DNA of 64,000 nucleotides from a virus, in the IMG/VR virus record IMGVR_UViG_3300011115_001056, positions 62,001 through 126,000 of that record. The stretch is one strand, 5' to 3'. This document shows positions 12,301 to 19,502 of this stretch, one piece after another. Under the pieces are notes generated by a model. The model was not told the origin of the DNA. It made no database searches and saw only the letters and a program-made list of their open reading frames with translations. How positions within the stretch are numbered: position 1 is the stretch's first letter; each line of letters begins with the position of its first letter. The translations under genes were made by a program, and so were the position numbers.

Positions 12301-12845
12301 TTATAAAAATGTTTATTGATGGTCAAGCAAATAATACAATTTATCAATATGATAAGACAGAATTCCCAGAAGCTTTTGATTCTGCGAAAATTATTAGCAG
12401 TATTAATTTTACACTAAAAGAGCAGATGTCACAAATCATCATAGGAAATAACTCCGATCTTTCTCTTTCTGCTGCCGGCCTTATTGATAATCTAAGGATC
12501 TCTAGACAGGCTAGATCTTATCCTAGAGATTCTTCTGGAACCGAATATGATTTGAATTACTCTTCTAATACTGGCTTGGTATCTCCGGTAAAATCTGACG
12601 ATCTAACTACATATATTCAGGACTTTGATTTTGAAGATATAGAAAGAAATATTCACTTAGCAAGCATAATTGATCCAAAGTATGGAATATTTGATTTTGA
12701 AGTTATCATAGGAGATGATTTCAATAGGGTGGTCGGTATTAATGGTGGAAGTATAGAGGATCTTATTGTTGATTTGATATCAAGAATTAAGCCGGCACAT
12801 TCTAATGCTTATGTTAAATTTATCGAGAAGAAATGTAAAGAGTAA
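3354..12845 (+). CDS. Giant tail/adhesin protein with LamG-like domains
   Basis: This is a single uninterrupted frame of about 3163 residues. Several stretches look like LamG/concanavalin-type beta-sandwich domains: GTVEMWVTPDW around residue 1250, HKYTLLIDRENSIVTLYIDN around 1950, HHIAASWKLN with MHLFIDGQ around 2140, and GTVEFWYQPK through WHRISLSYNFNG to IDNLRISR at about 2790-3055. Such domains usually bind carbohydrate or build adhesins. The N-terminus looks like an Ig- or fibronectin-like beta domain. No transmembrane segment or enzyme motif was recognised. The ATG at 3354 has AGAGAGA just upstream; a TTG one codon earlier is possible. Its position after the baseplate gene suggests a baseplate- or fibre-attached adhesin. 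The domain calls rest on motif appearance only. Confidence 0.7.
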   Translation: MLRPILFKIISTTQLKIGFNYPVADNISIDNFKVEAISGSDTDIEILSIQIDGSSILLNTRPHHAKAYYVLKLQDTDTAEFVNTKGLPLINDDISRDIYFIGINKPNQIRDDIFFKTPSIYNLQGSLVESVLSNQASQLLQAQHDIGSLLNDNYISQTITDEYRVRGQGATDRLSNENGYQIDRISTFPTNSSILAKTIEIEPTTIYPICLRQELVDSFQIDSSTTSAIFKGFLVSLPNKNIIKVSYAKLIKSNDIQDCDGNIGTEYNLARFKYSLLKNRYDQENSLPNYSLESNQILFSDFGNWERPEFGDTIIISYYYDNSAISIINSSIQVYETTSVLNESIPSNSKNFSLSHGLIIDSSDEQPELYGVSFKKSENSTSVPAQFLKELIYNFSSLPSQTGEFSINYETGDVFVVGTTVGEGTGYNYFFADYRYKKVYKQDLDYSLLNSEINLNYLRPLFGKTIKISFDYELIFAEGIDYKPMTHQEVLGEMIENRVTSSFSLTTKNSPITDVFRIYNQTTGEVYSLNYFNGNEVFFTGNKLPSGKEVFGESLKFTKKSGEELYASGIFISPVHYGTITSNLSNLNIEFSPGLPSEFIDELSTNYVIRFLEQNIDDYKITAFYAPDTNGLIKGFSIASGLTLPSTGTAIQIGTNSLIFNLPDNRILNATGDGVGSALNSSLEVDGNLFQNEKFFKPISSNNELTVSSSGSQTYVISSDQAGTLNTNLSRLRKFGDYSVDYQNGVIYLSVNSNSSFNGGLVAYLNSIGLAKNNNVISVINAYKTLNNSDSSSLVPYSSFDFSKSTITIKDLETTTSIYDGSDIISNSGEIKERLFVDESYTLLVDRKISSIKYIGYLEDIFGLNLDSTVESERYLESGATTLLLKANNGGKNIYIPEYVSFSDNIIDFKSSSTSKFYTSGPSLEIKFKTIDFNAIFEVLNQGGTRLLDPNLNFIVDSEINVSSIINYSTTEYQVFFDSVDSKYSFNSGFDYIWNGTDRWLITGFSTSGYFIINKASEVYSLNFSETSFDLVIRPIILPGTQTTISYPVNNFISVNSIATLKYVTTYSPQPGSGLAVDYSSGNIFVDYVHLNDEIIVYYEYGDNEIDWSINNSISEGQSYFVTYKYGALRSALKRNFGRLTSIPFFNNQSLSIDRELYRDAVAGVLSAFPKGPTIPAISGLVKSVVKTNPEINELTFGSWILGRDYLSPESVSYKGSLEFLDGRFGSGLRINKDNVISIPSVSNLSLDEGTVEMWVTPDWYGVNNDADLTFSFTNIGNAKWFYIGGDPFSSKSGYDVVGSWDTNDARHGFDFSGNKLRIYKVSSEQDGYVTSDYNALFGVYKKELSLNRETSILQTSEFLINYSYLPRNSSSFSELVTSGSYRAAGLVIDNDHKTMFVKVAGSTYKDAGLTKLFLVESETSDSLLDFGPPYPTASCKCSFPSQIGVLENFDKLEIKITFNDYLLKSDLFSENFWGSESPGSLIIVDEKGRFFQVSGLGDLYGKRYTSSIPDIISEIYLSRYPINYPELTGKDYNSINDISFSQFIIVKKQISLELKEDQKSSLFYSNDYIWNFNWDNKIKVISSINPITNQASIGSGLFTSPFFYTDLPDSNLYSIVGDTVTSKSTAIGVFGISSMNIFKNLIDVKYKFNYNDIWIGSAGVHPNSNIFTLNRFDSKIDSNGISYKFDTQDGIYIGYDSECLSPINNNIGQWVLRARFLKYSQLPYDVEISDSGAENLMEYVSIDSPVIGRITSSGAFSSITKGRRTISDSCKDTATCSKHFRFLGNKLLDFDGWSLMQESESEFIDIIHGGREAESFSWRRLGEFQTENSSGIYRVSSFTSLDNPEDYFSSSAGLTVQNSCNLGNIELVVSAKIVSIDSGVYSLSNNGVILSSGITIAEINSGDYDLGITLDVDVSLNGLVSIYNFANGQTVSSESFNWNDSLFHKYTLLIDRENSIVTLYIDNVVVSQKDLSSIATYSADECSFNSSPSFSTIFVDQRLISSENYITALSSPIIDLNLVESNSNYNPGIIKLEDSDIFIVSNSSATFELHPNPNEFDQIDIDGYITESDVDEIMITSDNERYLLDSGLSEDNSRFSIFKDGKGFLNFRIIDGNKKDPSIYNLATNIKNFIPGERHHIAASWKLNSTFEKDEMHLFIDGQESPNLFKFGGTAPLRFNSKFSDISKEVLWNYLEKKIIFPDEIQDGVVVGGTNVLNSSTLVISSDLIGRSIIFGDLSSIPGKMVIVLEVGSGWVAVGDPITTEPYIFQGSEVGMPFSLAPYSNNILTDLENERFSIFRTSCDGIEEEFGGLGYSIQDGSIIISNYPDYVGYRYNKISKLIEFVKINESCSYVSSASKTDINIHIKTYGLTGRRFRDIMSLSGTSLFSDEGSDPLGTPNSRDGYSLIMTTGPRPRNLADVIIKKYLSYNYSIPSGTVTDGGGGIFISDFELSLTDAFTSLQTVNISKNNDGRYLEIQFDSDNINYGSTNTIVVHGITPGGPSTESILVNKNGSFFTQDRYLEVEKITGQLEIIDPDYEFVSIVNVIEANSIFTQDGSGDYAEIYRFSNGTFVLSVAGSTSYSAFELPPGYYLIDYSSTLRVSIPELGHKLYIGNDITERKYLAGSVDEFQILNTKLSDLRPWEPSASGVRTITEDFYKQNPACITNSTLALIDFENPIEKQSRRLRNKKFLDTDRNFTYTLSLQDRETLLEHINNEEVFVSYMIFLGYSEETAEEVFFECSKAESGPLYNLASYLPKIGTQQISPNSVNSSFGQSGRFENRAGLILGNNNNTLRNDSGTVEFWYQPKLDTFNDGDTRVLFESSSILANRVTSVTPYLIKLATPASKILSIKLISSGKLNNEQYYSQSEKSQIIFNEITTVESTGRYSRGTGTDKDFSTGGRLSPNGLEVILADGLPGAMIDVIVTYIPKQYSGEKISIYKDPFSRIIARVESTDYAYLIPCDVYWVEESWHRISLSYNFNGNVKFIKMFIDGQANNTIYQYDKTEFPEAFDSAKIISSINFTLKEQMSQIIIGNNSDLSLSAAGLIDNLRISRQARSYPRDSSGTEYDLNYSSNTGLVSPVKSDDLTTYIQDFDFEDIERNIHLASIIDPKYGIFDFEVIIGDDFNRVVGINGGSIEDLIVDLISRIKPAHSNAYVKFIEKKCKE

Positions 12846-12850
12846 GATAT

Positions 12851-12881
12851 ACTATTATATTTTTTAAAAATGCATAATAGT
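12851..12881. promoter_or_regulatory. Inverted repeat in the gap between two giant structural genes
   Basis: The 54-base gap holds ACTATTAT (12851-12858) and its exact reverse complement ATAATAGT (12874-12881), with an A/T-rich centre that can extend the pairing (TTTTT/AAAAA). A good ribosome binding site TAGGAG follows before the ATG at 12900. It could be a weak terminator, an RNA-processing hairpin or a regulatory site. AT-rich palindromes arise easily by chance in this genome. Confidence 0.3.
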
Positions 12882-12899
12882 GCTTCTTAGGAGAAATTT

Positions 12900-15800
12900 A
12901 TGAAAAGCAGAGTTAGTTCCGTATTGCCAAAAGCAAATTTCTATGACGGACAGAAGGTTACTGAATCAGATCTTGATGCAGAGCAGCTTCATAATCAGTC
13001 TGTTACAAGCGGAATAATAAACGACTTTCATGGTAGCGGGATAGTTAGAGATTCTCTATTCGAATCTAACATTCTTCTGAACACATCTTCTCCTGGAGTA
13101 TATGCCAAAGAAGGAAGCCCAAATCTAACTAAAGAGACTATTGAGTTAGGGAGATACGATGGAATTCCCATTAAACTTGATCTTCAACCATCAGACTTAT
13201 CCTATGGTAATAGACTTGAGTTTGAATTAGCAAATGCAGATGTAGGAGGAAGAGTAGAGACAAAAGTTCTTATTGTGGGATTTTCTTTCAGTAGTCTTTC
13301 TTCTCGTGGGGAGCTTGTCAGCGAAGTACTTTCTTTTCAAAAAAATGAAGTATTGCTATCAAAGTATTATTACAAGGAAGTCCTTTCTATAATCTTTAAC
13401 AATTTTTCTGGTGGAACCGGAAAAACAGAATATGAGTCTAGCAAGGATAGCTTAAATGTTATAGGTGCTAACTCTGGTTATTTGGCAGTTAGAGAAGCAG
13501 AATCATTAAAGGTCTTCCCAAAATCAACAGTTGCAGAGCAGATAGAATCTCCAAGCTCAGATTTTAATAACTTTATCACCGGAGATGTCGGAACTTCAAT
13601 TGAAGCACTTCTTATGGAGGCGGTTGGAGATGATGTAAATTTTAGTGATTTATATTTCCAGCTAGCTCCAGCCTTAGTTGTTTCTTTTGAGAAGAACGGA
13701 AGTGTTACAAGATCTTTTGGACAAAAATTCCTCGCAAAAAGCAATAACCTTCAAAGAGTTGATTTTCTACTCTCCATCACTGCTGATACCTCTCTTCCCG
13801 TGGATGAACAATATGACTTTTCTGGAGAACTGGTACTATCAGTACATAGCCTTCAAACTGAGATAAGGTGTGCCACCGATCTTGTTCCAGACAGGCTGCT
13901 CGATTTTGATCCAGAACTAGATCCTATCATTGAGATTTCTTTTAGCCAATCTGATCTTGCAGATCTTGGATACTCCTTAGATGGTGTTCCACAGTCCGTA
14001 TCCTTCAATCTTGCCAGTACCCTGATTGCAGACCCAAACATAGATCCTGGAATTGTAGAGGGCCAATATTACGCAGTTATTCTTAGCAGAAGGGGTGATA
14101 CCAGAGCTGGAACTATAAATCTCCAGGTTGGATGGGATAAGCCTACCAAGAAAGAATCAGATGGCCAACTCCTAACTCCAGAAGAAAGATTCCAAAAGCA
14201 AACCAGCAGATTCTTTGAGTTCGATCCTGCCACAAAACGCTATGTTGATTATTCCTCTTATTCCTTGTGGCACAAAATCCATGCAGATTGTGTTGAGATT
14301 ACCACAGGTACCGCTTATTCAGATGATTCATTCCTAATTACCATTCCCAAAGCAGAAGGGTTTGTTGGTAGCACAGAGATTTCAAAATATGTTGATGGAA
14401 TTTCTCTTTCTAACGTAGCCTTTGGATCCTCAAATTATGTTACCCTAACACATATTCAATCTTTCAGATCTCCAACCACCCATCCAAGAACTGGGAATCT
14501 AGCTTATACCAGAATCCTAGACACAGGAGAGATTGCGGTTTACAATGAATCAGATTTTGCATCTATAGCTGATTCTAATCCACTTATTCTTGCTAAGGTC
14601 GTAGATAGAAACGTAAGAAGCGCCTCAAAGATAACTCAAGCTGTTTCTCTCCCAGGAACTGTCAATAAAGATTATATTCTTGTAATTGAACCTTCCACAA
14701 CTCTTCTAACTGATAACTTAGTAGGAAGAGTACTTACACCAGATGTATTTTGTGAATGTAATAAGAAATATAATATCATAAAGACCGAATGTCTTACATA
14801 TTCAGTTGGCGATATAAATAACGATGGAAAGATTGATAACCTAGATATCTCTGAGATTGTAGTTATTCTTGGTAATACGATCAATTCTCTTGCCACACAA
14901 AGATCTATTCTTTCTGGAAATCTTGAGATAGTAAAATTTAAACAATCAGATCTAAATGGTGATGAGACTGTCGATGGGACAGATCTTGAGATACTAGAAG
15001 ATGCTGTCGATGGATATGTAAACTTCTCAATTCCAGAAAAATTTAAAGTACTAAAGATTCACCTTCAAAATACTTTTGAAGCTTCTGATTATCCCGTAAT
15101 TCTTGATGATATTTTAATTACTGCTGCAACAACATCTATATCAAATGTTATCACCTTTACCACCACCGACTATAGAACTGCTCTTGCAACTAGAGTTGGA
15201 GATGTAATTTCTCTATCTGGAATTTCAGATTCTGGATTATTCTTGATATCCTCAAAGGAGCTAGACTCATCAGGACTTCAGGTAACACTATCCGTTACCA
15301 ATGATGATGTAACATCCCCATCCTTTGTAGGCGAAACTGGAATTTCATTCTCGATAACTAGCGGTACAGCAACAAACCTTCTTGCTGATAACTTAAATCT
15401 AGTTAAACTTCCATTCTCTAACTCAAGTATGGCAATAGACTTCATTGAAGCTCCATTTAAACAAGAGAATATTGAGGTTTGTGATCTCAGAAGATATGTT
15501 TCTCGTAATTTTATAGAAGAAAAGATAAAGAATGTTTGTATCTATACAGATGATTCTTGCGGAACAGTCGTAGATTGCTCTCCAGTATTAAAGAATCAGC
15601 AGTATATCTCTGGAGACATGTACATCCCGGAAGGCGAAATTCTTTCTGCTCCAGGTATTCCCTATCATGGAGATTTTGAATATACCACAGTATCTGTAGC
15701 TCTTCCACCTGGAAGCTTAGATGATTGCCAAATAGATCTTTATAATGCCTTCGTTAAGGCAGAATCAGGATCCATAAACACTGCCGCAGGTTATCCTGGT

Positions 15801-17456
15801 ATGAGGTATTCTGATGGTACTTATGTAGGATGCAATGATGAGTCTGAGATGAATGATATTCAGCGTGGCAGAGTTAAATTCTCCAGTGCCATTGCCAGTC
15901 TTCATGTTGACTCTCTTATTACCGGCCCAGTTACCGATGGCTATGTTCCAAGCCCAGATCAAAATACTTCCATCACTTCTGCGAAGGATATTGTTACCGA
16001 GAATTTTGTTGATCAGACTTTCTCAGAATTCTCCGGCTGGACAATAGATGGTCTTACCGATACCGGCATCTTCACCGCAACTTTCGGATCAAATCTAGAT
16101 GTCTCCTTTTCAACACTATATGTAACTGGAGCAGGAAATGAAAGATATGGTCTTTATTATCCCACATCTTTTACTGATCTTACCGGAGATCTTTTAATTG
16201 ACTTCACTATGGCAAGATATCTTTGGCCAACCACTAGCACAGGCGGTGGTGTTTATTCTGTTGTTAAGTTTGACGTAACGAATGGTGACGGAACTACTGC
16301 GGAATTAAGATTAGGATGGAAGCAATACTCAATAGACTCTGTTAAACTATTCTGGTCTGGGATCATTAAGGATTCTGGTAGCGCCGTAATAAGTTCTTTT
16401 GAATATTCAATAGAGGCACCAGATGCAGTAGGTGATGATCTTCTATTCAGAATTAGAAGAACTGATGATACTTTCTTTGCTTACTACATAAATCCAACTT
16501 CTATCTCTGAGTCTGTAGACTTTGGACAGTTTATCCGTATCGGTAGCAATCCATCCATGCAGCCTGGAAGTGGCTCTGTGGCGGTCTCCTTTGAGTCTAA
16601 GCAGGAGATCATGACACAGGCAGGGCTAGTCTACGAAGTCGTCCTAAAAGAGCTTGTAGCGCGAGATAGCTATTCTTCCGGGATGGCCTCCACAGGAAGC
16701 TTTGGTCTATCAAGAGTAGTCTCTACCAACGAGATTTCTAGAGCCGCAATTTCTCTTCCAATTGGAATTACACCAAGAACAAATATAGTCTCTGCCACTC
16801 TAAACTTTACTGCAGGCTCCGCAATTCTAAGCACTGATTCTTTCAATATAATTCCGATTCAAATTACAAACGCTGACAACCTTGTTCCAGGATATAACTA
16901 TCCATACATTCAGGATGTCTCGGTCTTAACTAATTTTATTCCTGGGGCACTCTCTACTGGGTCAACCTTCTCTGTAGATATCACCAACATAGTCATCAAA
17001 TATCTCTCTGATCCCGGCTTTCTGCCCGGATATTATAAGGCCCTTGTAATAGAGCCAGACCTTGATGTTTCTGTTGATTCTTCCATAATTCTGTCAGGCT
17101 CAATAACCATGGATATTATCTACGAAGATATTACCACTGGTGTTATCTTTAAGATTGGAGTTAGCGTTGATTCATCCACCGGAATAGCCTCATTCAAGAC
17201 AAAGAATATTCTTTATGATTCTTTAAATCCAGAAAATAGAACTGTCATTAAGTTTGGAGTTTATCTTAAAAAGTCTGGCTTTAGAAATCAGGACATTAGC
17301 CTTGGAATAACTGAACTAAAGAAGGTAGGACTAGGATCATGTTATGATCCGAACCTGATAATCTCAGAAGCAGAGCAGTGTTACTTCGTCGTATCTACAA
17401 CCGGAGTAGGAACATTTGTCGAGGGTCCATTTGATTGCGCCTTTAAGCTTCCATAA
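12900..17456 (+). CDS. Large structural protein with dockerin-like calcium-binding repeats
   Basis: The product has 1518 residues. At about 636-700 there are two dockerin-type EF-hand-like loops, GDINNDGKIDNLDI and SDLNGDETVDGTDLEIL, with the D.N.D..(I/V)D..D spacing of type I dockerins and thus probable calcium binding. A DNRLRE-like module lies around residues 1281-1405 (AAISLPIG, then FSVDITNIVIKYLSD, then ALVIEP). The start FYDGQKVTESDLDAEQ resembles the opening of other phage baseplate or tail proteins, recalled without verification. Small cysteine clusters (CECNKKYNIIKTEC near 620; ICVYTDDSCG-like near 880) may be structural. A TAGGAG ribosome binding site precedes the ATG. It is the last structural gene before the glycosyltransferase island. 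Virion location is inferred from context and domain content. Confidence 0.7.
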   Translation: MKSRVSSVLPKANFYDGQKVTESDLDAEQLHNQSVTSGIINDFHGSGIVRDSLFESNILLNTSSPGVYAKEGSPNLTKETIELGRYDGIPIKLDLQPSDLSYGNRLEFELANADVGGRVETKVLIVGFSFSSLSSRGELVSEVLSFQKNEVLLSKYYYKEVLSIIFNNFSGGTGKTEYESSKDSLNVIGANSGYLAVREAESLKVFPKSTVAEQIESPSSDFNNFITGDVGTSIEALLMEAVGDDVNFSDLYFQLAPALVVSFEKNGSVTRSFGQKFLAKSNNLQRVDFLLSITADTSLPVDEQYDFSGELVLSVHSLQTEIRCATDLVPDRLLDFDPELDPIIEISFSQSDLADLGYSLDGVPQSVSFNLASTLIADPNIDPGIVEGQYYAVILSRRGDTRAGTINLQVGWDKPTKKESDGQLLTPEERFQKQTSRFFEFDPATKRYVDYSSYSLWHKIHADCVEITTGTAYSDDSFLITIPKAEGFVGSTEISKYVDGISLSNVAFGSSNYVTLTHIQSFRSPTTHPRTGNLAYTRILDTGEIAVYNESDFASIADSNPLILAKVVDRNVRSASKITQAVSLPGTVNKDYILVIEPSTTLLTDNLVGRVLTPDVFCECNKKYNIIKTECLTYSVGDINNDGKIDNLDISEIVVILGNTINSLATQRSILSGNLEIVKFKQSDLNGDETVDGTDLEILEDAVDGYVNFSIPEKFKVLKIHLQNTFEASDYPVILDDILITAATTSISNVITFTTTDYRTALATRVGDVISLSGISDSGLFLISSKELDSSGLQVTLSVTNDDVTSPSFVGETGISFSITSGTATNLLADNLNLVKLPFSNSSMAIDFIEAPFKQENIEVCDLRRYVSRNFIEEKIKNVCIYTDDSCGTVVDCSPVLKNQQYISGDMYIPEGEILSAPGIPYHGDFEYTTVSVALPPGSLDDCQIDLYNAFVKAESGSINTAAGYPGMRYSDGTYVGCNDESEMNDIQRGRVKFSSAIASLHVDSLITGPVTDGYVPSPDQNTSITSAKDIVTENFVDQTFSEFSGWTIDGLTDTGIFTATFGSNLDVSFSTLYVTGAGNERYGLYYPTSFTDLTGDLLIDFTMARYLWPTTSTGGGVYSVVKFDVTNGDGTTAELRLGWKQYSIDSVKLFWSGIIKDSGSAVISSFEYSIEAPDAVGDDLLFRIRRTDDTFFAYYINPTSISESVDFGQFIRIGSNPSMQPGSGSVAVSFESKQEIMTQAGLVYEVVLKELVARDSYSSGMASTGSFGLSRVVSTNEISRAAISLPIGITPRTNIVSATLNFTAGSAILSTDSFNIIPIQITNADNLVPGYNYPYIQDVSVLTNFIPGALSTGSTFSVDITNIVIKYLSDPGFLPGYYKALVIEPDLDVSVDSSIILSGSITMDIIYEDITTGVIFKIGVSVDSSTGIASFKTKNILYDSLNPENRTVIKFGVYLKKSGFRNQDISLGITELKKVGLGSCYDPNLIISEAEQCYFVVSTTGVGTFVEGPFDCAFKLP

Positions 17457-17479
17457 TATATAATAAGTATAATCTTTTC

Positions 17480-18562
17480 ATGAAACCTCTTAAAATTAGA
17501 GCTCATGGAATGTTTGGAGCAACTCATTCCTGGTCATATACTGTCAGATCCCTTATGATGGAATTCCATAAGATGGGACATGATCTGTATGTTACCAGTA
17601 CTGATGGCTATTCTTTTGCTCCAAAAGAACTATCTCCTTATTTTAATAGAGACATCAATGAAGCAGATATAGACCTTTGCTATACTTTGCCCAGAAACTT
17701 CCAACAATGGTTTAATTCAAAATCAAAGTTAAGATTAGCAATATTCAATTGGGAGTCAACAACTCTACCTCCTGAATGGTTAGATTGCCTAAAATATACT
17801 GACCTTGTCCTTCCCTCCAGTGAAGCAGTAAGGGATATCTTTATCCAAAATGGTTGGGATCAAAAAAAATTAGTTACTGTTCCACTGGGAGTGGACTGGG
17901 AGGAGTTTTCTAATGCAGCTCCAATGGAGATATCTGGTCTAAATAAGTTTAGATTTTTAAATATCTCAATACCTCATCACAGAAAAAACTTAGATGTTCT
18001 ATTTGATGCTTATTACTCATCATTCTCTGCAAATGATGATGTGTCTTTAATTATAAAAAGTTCTTTATCTAATCCAAGACATAAATTTGAATGTAATTTA
18101 AATGAAATAATAAAATCAATGCAATCTAAACATGGCAAAAAGATGCTTCCAAAGGTGCATCTTGTGGTAGAAAAACTTCAGGATATAGCCACACTTTATA
18201 AGTCAGCAGATTGTCTAGTCAGTGCATCCTCATTTGAAGGATTTGGATTACCTATGCTTGAGGCCTTTGCGGCCAATCTTCAGGTAATTGCACCAAGAGC
18301 CTCTGGCCAACTTGATTTTTTAAATGATCAAAATTCATTCTTGGTCAATGTGGACAAAATTAAAGCAGGAGACAAATACCAATATTGGAGGCCTGATGAA
18401 ATATCCACTACCTTTTACCCAAGAGTGGATGAAATAGCACATTCTATGCTAGAAGTTTATAATGGAAAAAGAAAGCTCTTTGATGAATCAATAAAAGAAG
18501 ACTTTTCTTGGAAAAATTCTGCCAATAAGATCATTAATATTTATGAAAATATTCACAAGTAA
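17480..18562 (+). CDS. Glycosyltransferase, GT-B fold (GT4-like)
   Basis: A 360-residue GT-B glycosyltransferase that should transfer a sugar from a nucleotide-sugar donor in the cytoplasm; donor and acceptor are unknown. The N-terminal half holds an acceptor-domain-like start (KIRAHGMFG) and a mid-protein NWESTTLPPEW segment. The C-terminal donor domain shows VPLGVDWEEF, NISIPHHRKN and SSFEGFGLPMLEAF, with the E-x7-E pair at E253/E261 that contacts the donor nucleotide in GT4 enzymes. The length is normal for the family. No strong ribosome binding site precedes the ATG, but AAGTATAAT lies in the 23-base gap. The next gene begins 20 bases before this one ends. Confidence 0.85.
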   Translation: MKPLKIRAHGMFGATHSWSYTVRSLMMEFHKMGHDLYVTSTDGYSFAPKELSPYFNRDINEADIDLCYTLPRNFQQWFNSKSKLRLAIFNWESTTLPPEWLDCLKYTDLVLPSSEAVRDIFIQNGWDQKKLVTVPLGVDWEEFSNAAPMEISGLNKFRFLNISIPHHRKNLDVLFDAYYSSFSANDDVSLIIKSSLSNPRHKFECNLNEIIKSMQSKHGKKMLPKVHLVVEKLQDIATLYKSADCLVSASSFEGFGLPMLEAFAANLQVIAPRASGQLDFLNDQNSFLVNVDKIKAGDKYQYWRPDEISTTFYPRVDEIAHSMLEVYNGKRKLFDESIKEDFSWKNSANKIINIYENIHK

Positions 18563-19502
18563 ATTACCTAGGGCCTGGAAGTCTTCAGGAGTCACGGTTA
18601 AATCCGACCAACTTGAGATGTCAAACTTCTCATTTATCGAAGAGTATTTTACTTCTAATTCTACAAAGTTCAATATAACTATAATTGGCAAAAATATAAT
18701 TGGAAATGGAGCATTTTCAATCTCCATTTATAAAGATTCATTTTTAGTTTGGCAAGAAGAGTTCTTTTTTGAAGGGATTTCTTTTTCAAAAAAACAGATT
18801 GAAATAGAGGAATCTGTTGGTGAAACATTTAGAATTGTAATCTCTAGAGGAAAACGATCTAAGGGAAAGATTCTAATAAATCAAGTATTTATTTATCAAG
18901 AAAAGAAAAAAGAACTTAAAATAGAAAGCTATCTTGCCGAAGATTCTCCTGATGAAAATGAGCCAACTTATTTTATTAAAAAAGATCCCGTTTTAATTGC
19001 TGAAGAAATAATTGAAAATAAAGAATCTGTTATTAAGGAAGAGATTATCCTTCCGGAGTCTGCTCCTGTAAAAAAAGAAAGGGTTAAAAGAAAAGCAAGA
19101 TATTTGAAAGTAAGATTTATAAAAGAAAATACTCCAATTGATAATATGGCTTGTGACCCACCAGCCATTATTAATCATCTTCTTGAAGATAATGCAAGGC
19201 CAACAAAGGATGTCTGGGTTATAATCATTGATTTTAATATCACCAATGATGAAAGGTCTACTTTTAATTATCTAAATCAAATAAGTTTTGGTAGAGATAA
19301 ACAAATTTTCTTTGTAAAGCAATCATCTTTAGAGCCAATTGATTTTTCAAAATATGAACATGTCAAAGTTTTTTCTGAAGATATTCAGATAATAGAATTA
19401 TTGGAGTCTGAATGGCCTAAGAAAATAACCTTTTTGAAAGAAAATCTTCAAGGAGACTTATTAAAAGAGGTAGAAAGAATAAGGGATGAGATATCAAAAT
19501 GA
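18543..19502 (+). CDS. Unknown protein, paralogue A of a tandem beta-domain pair
   Basis: This 319-residue product is not recognised. Residues 1-110 look like a beta-sandwich, possibly carbohydrate-binding-like domain (W..SG..VK near 11-20, then IIGNGAFSISIYKD). A charged Lys/Glu-rich linker follows at about 125-215, then a C-terminal alpha/beta domain (VWVIIIDFNITND to KKITFLKENL). The next gene is clearly related along its whole length: both start M-x-x-F, both have GNG.FS and RGK..(K/I)G+..IN, and both end with a matching alpha/beta domain. The co-aligned N-termini support this start although it lies inside the preceding glycosyltransferase gene. Its setting among glycosyltransferases suggests a glycan-related job, which is inference only. 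Confidence 0.7.
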   Translation: MKIFTSKLPRAWKSSGVTVKSDQLEMSNFSFIEEYFTSNSTKFNITIIGKNIIGNGAFSISIYKDSFLVWQEEFFFEGISFSKKQIEIEESVGETFRIVISRGKRSKGKILINQVFIYQEKKKELKIESYLAEDSPDENEPTYFIKKDPVLIAEEIIENKESVIKEEIILPESAPVKKERVKRKARYLKVRFIKENTPIDNMACDPPAIINHLLEDNARPTKDVWVIIIDFNITNDERSTFNYLNQISFGRDKQIFFVKQSSLEPIDFSKYEHVKVFSEDIQIIELLESEWPKKITFLKENLQGDLLKEVERIRDEISK

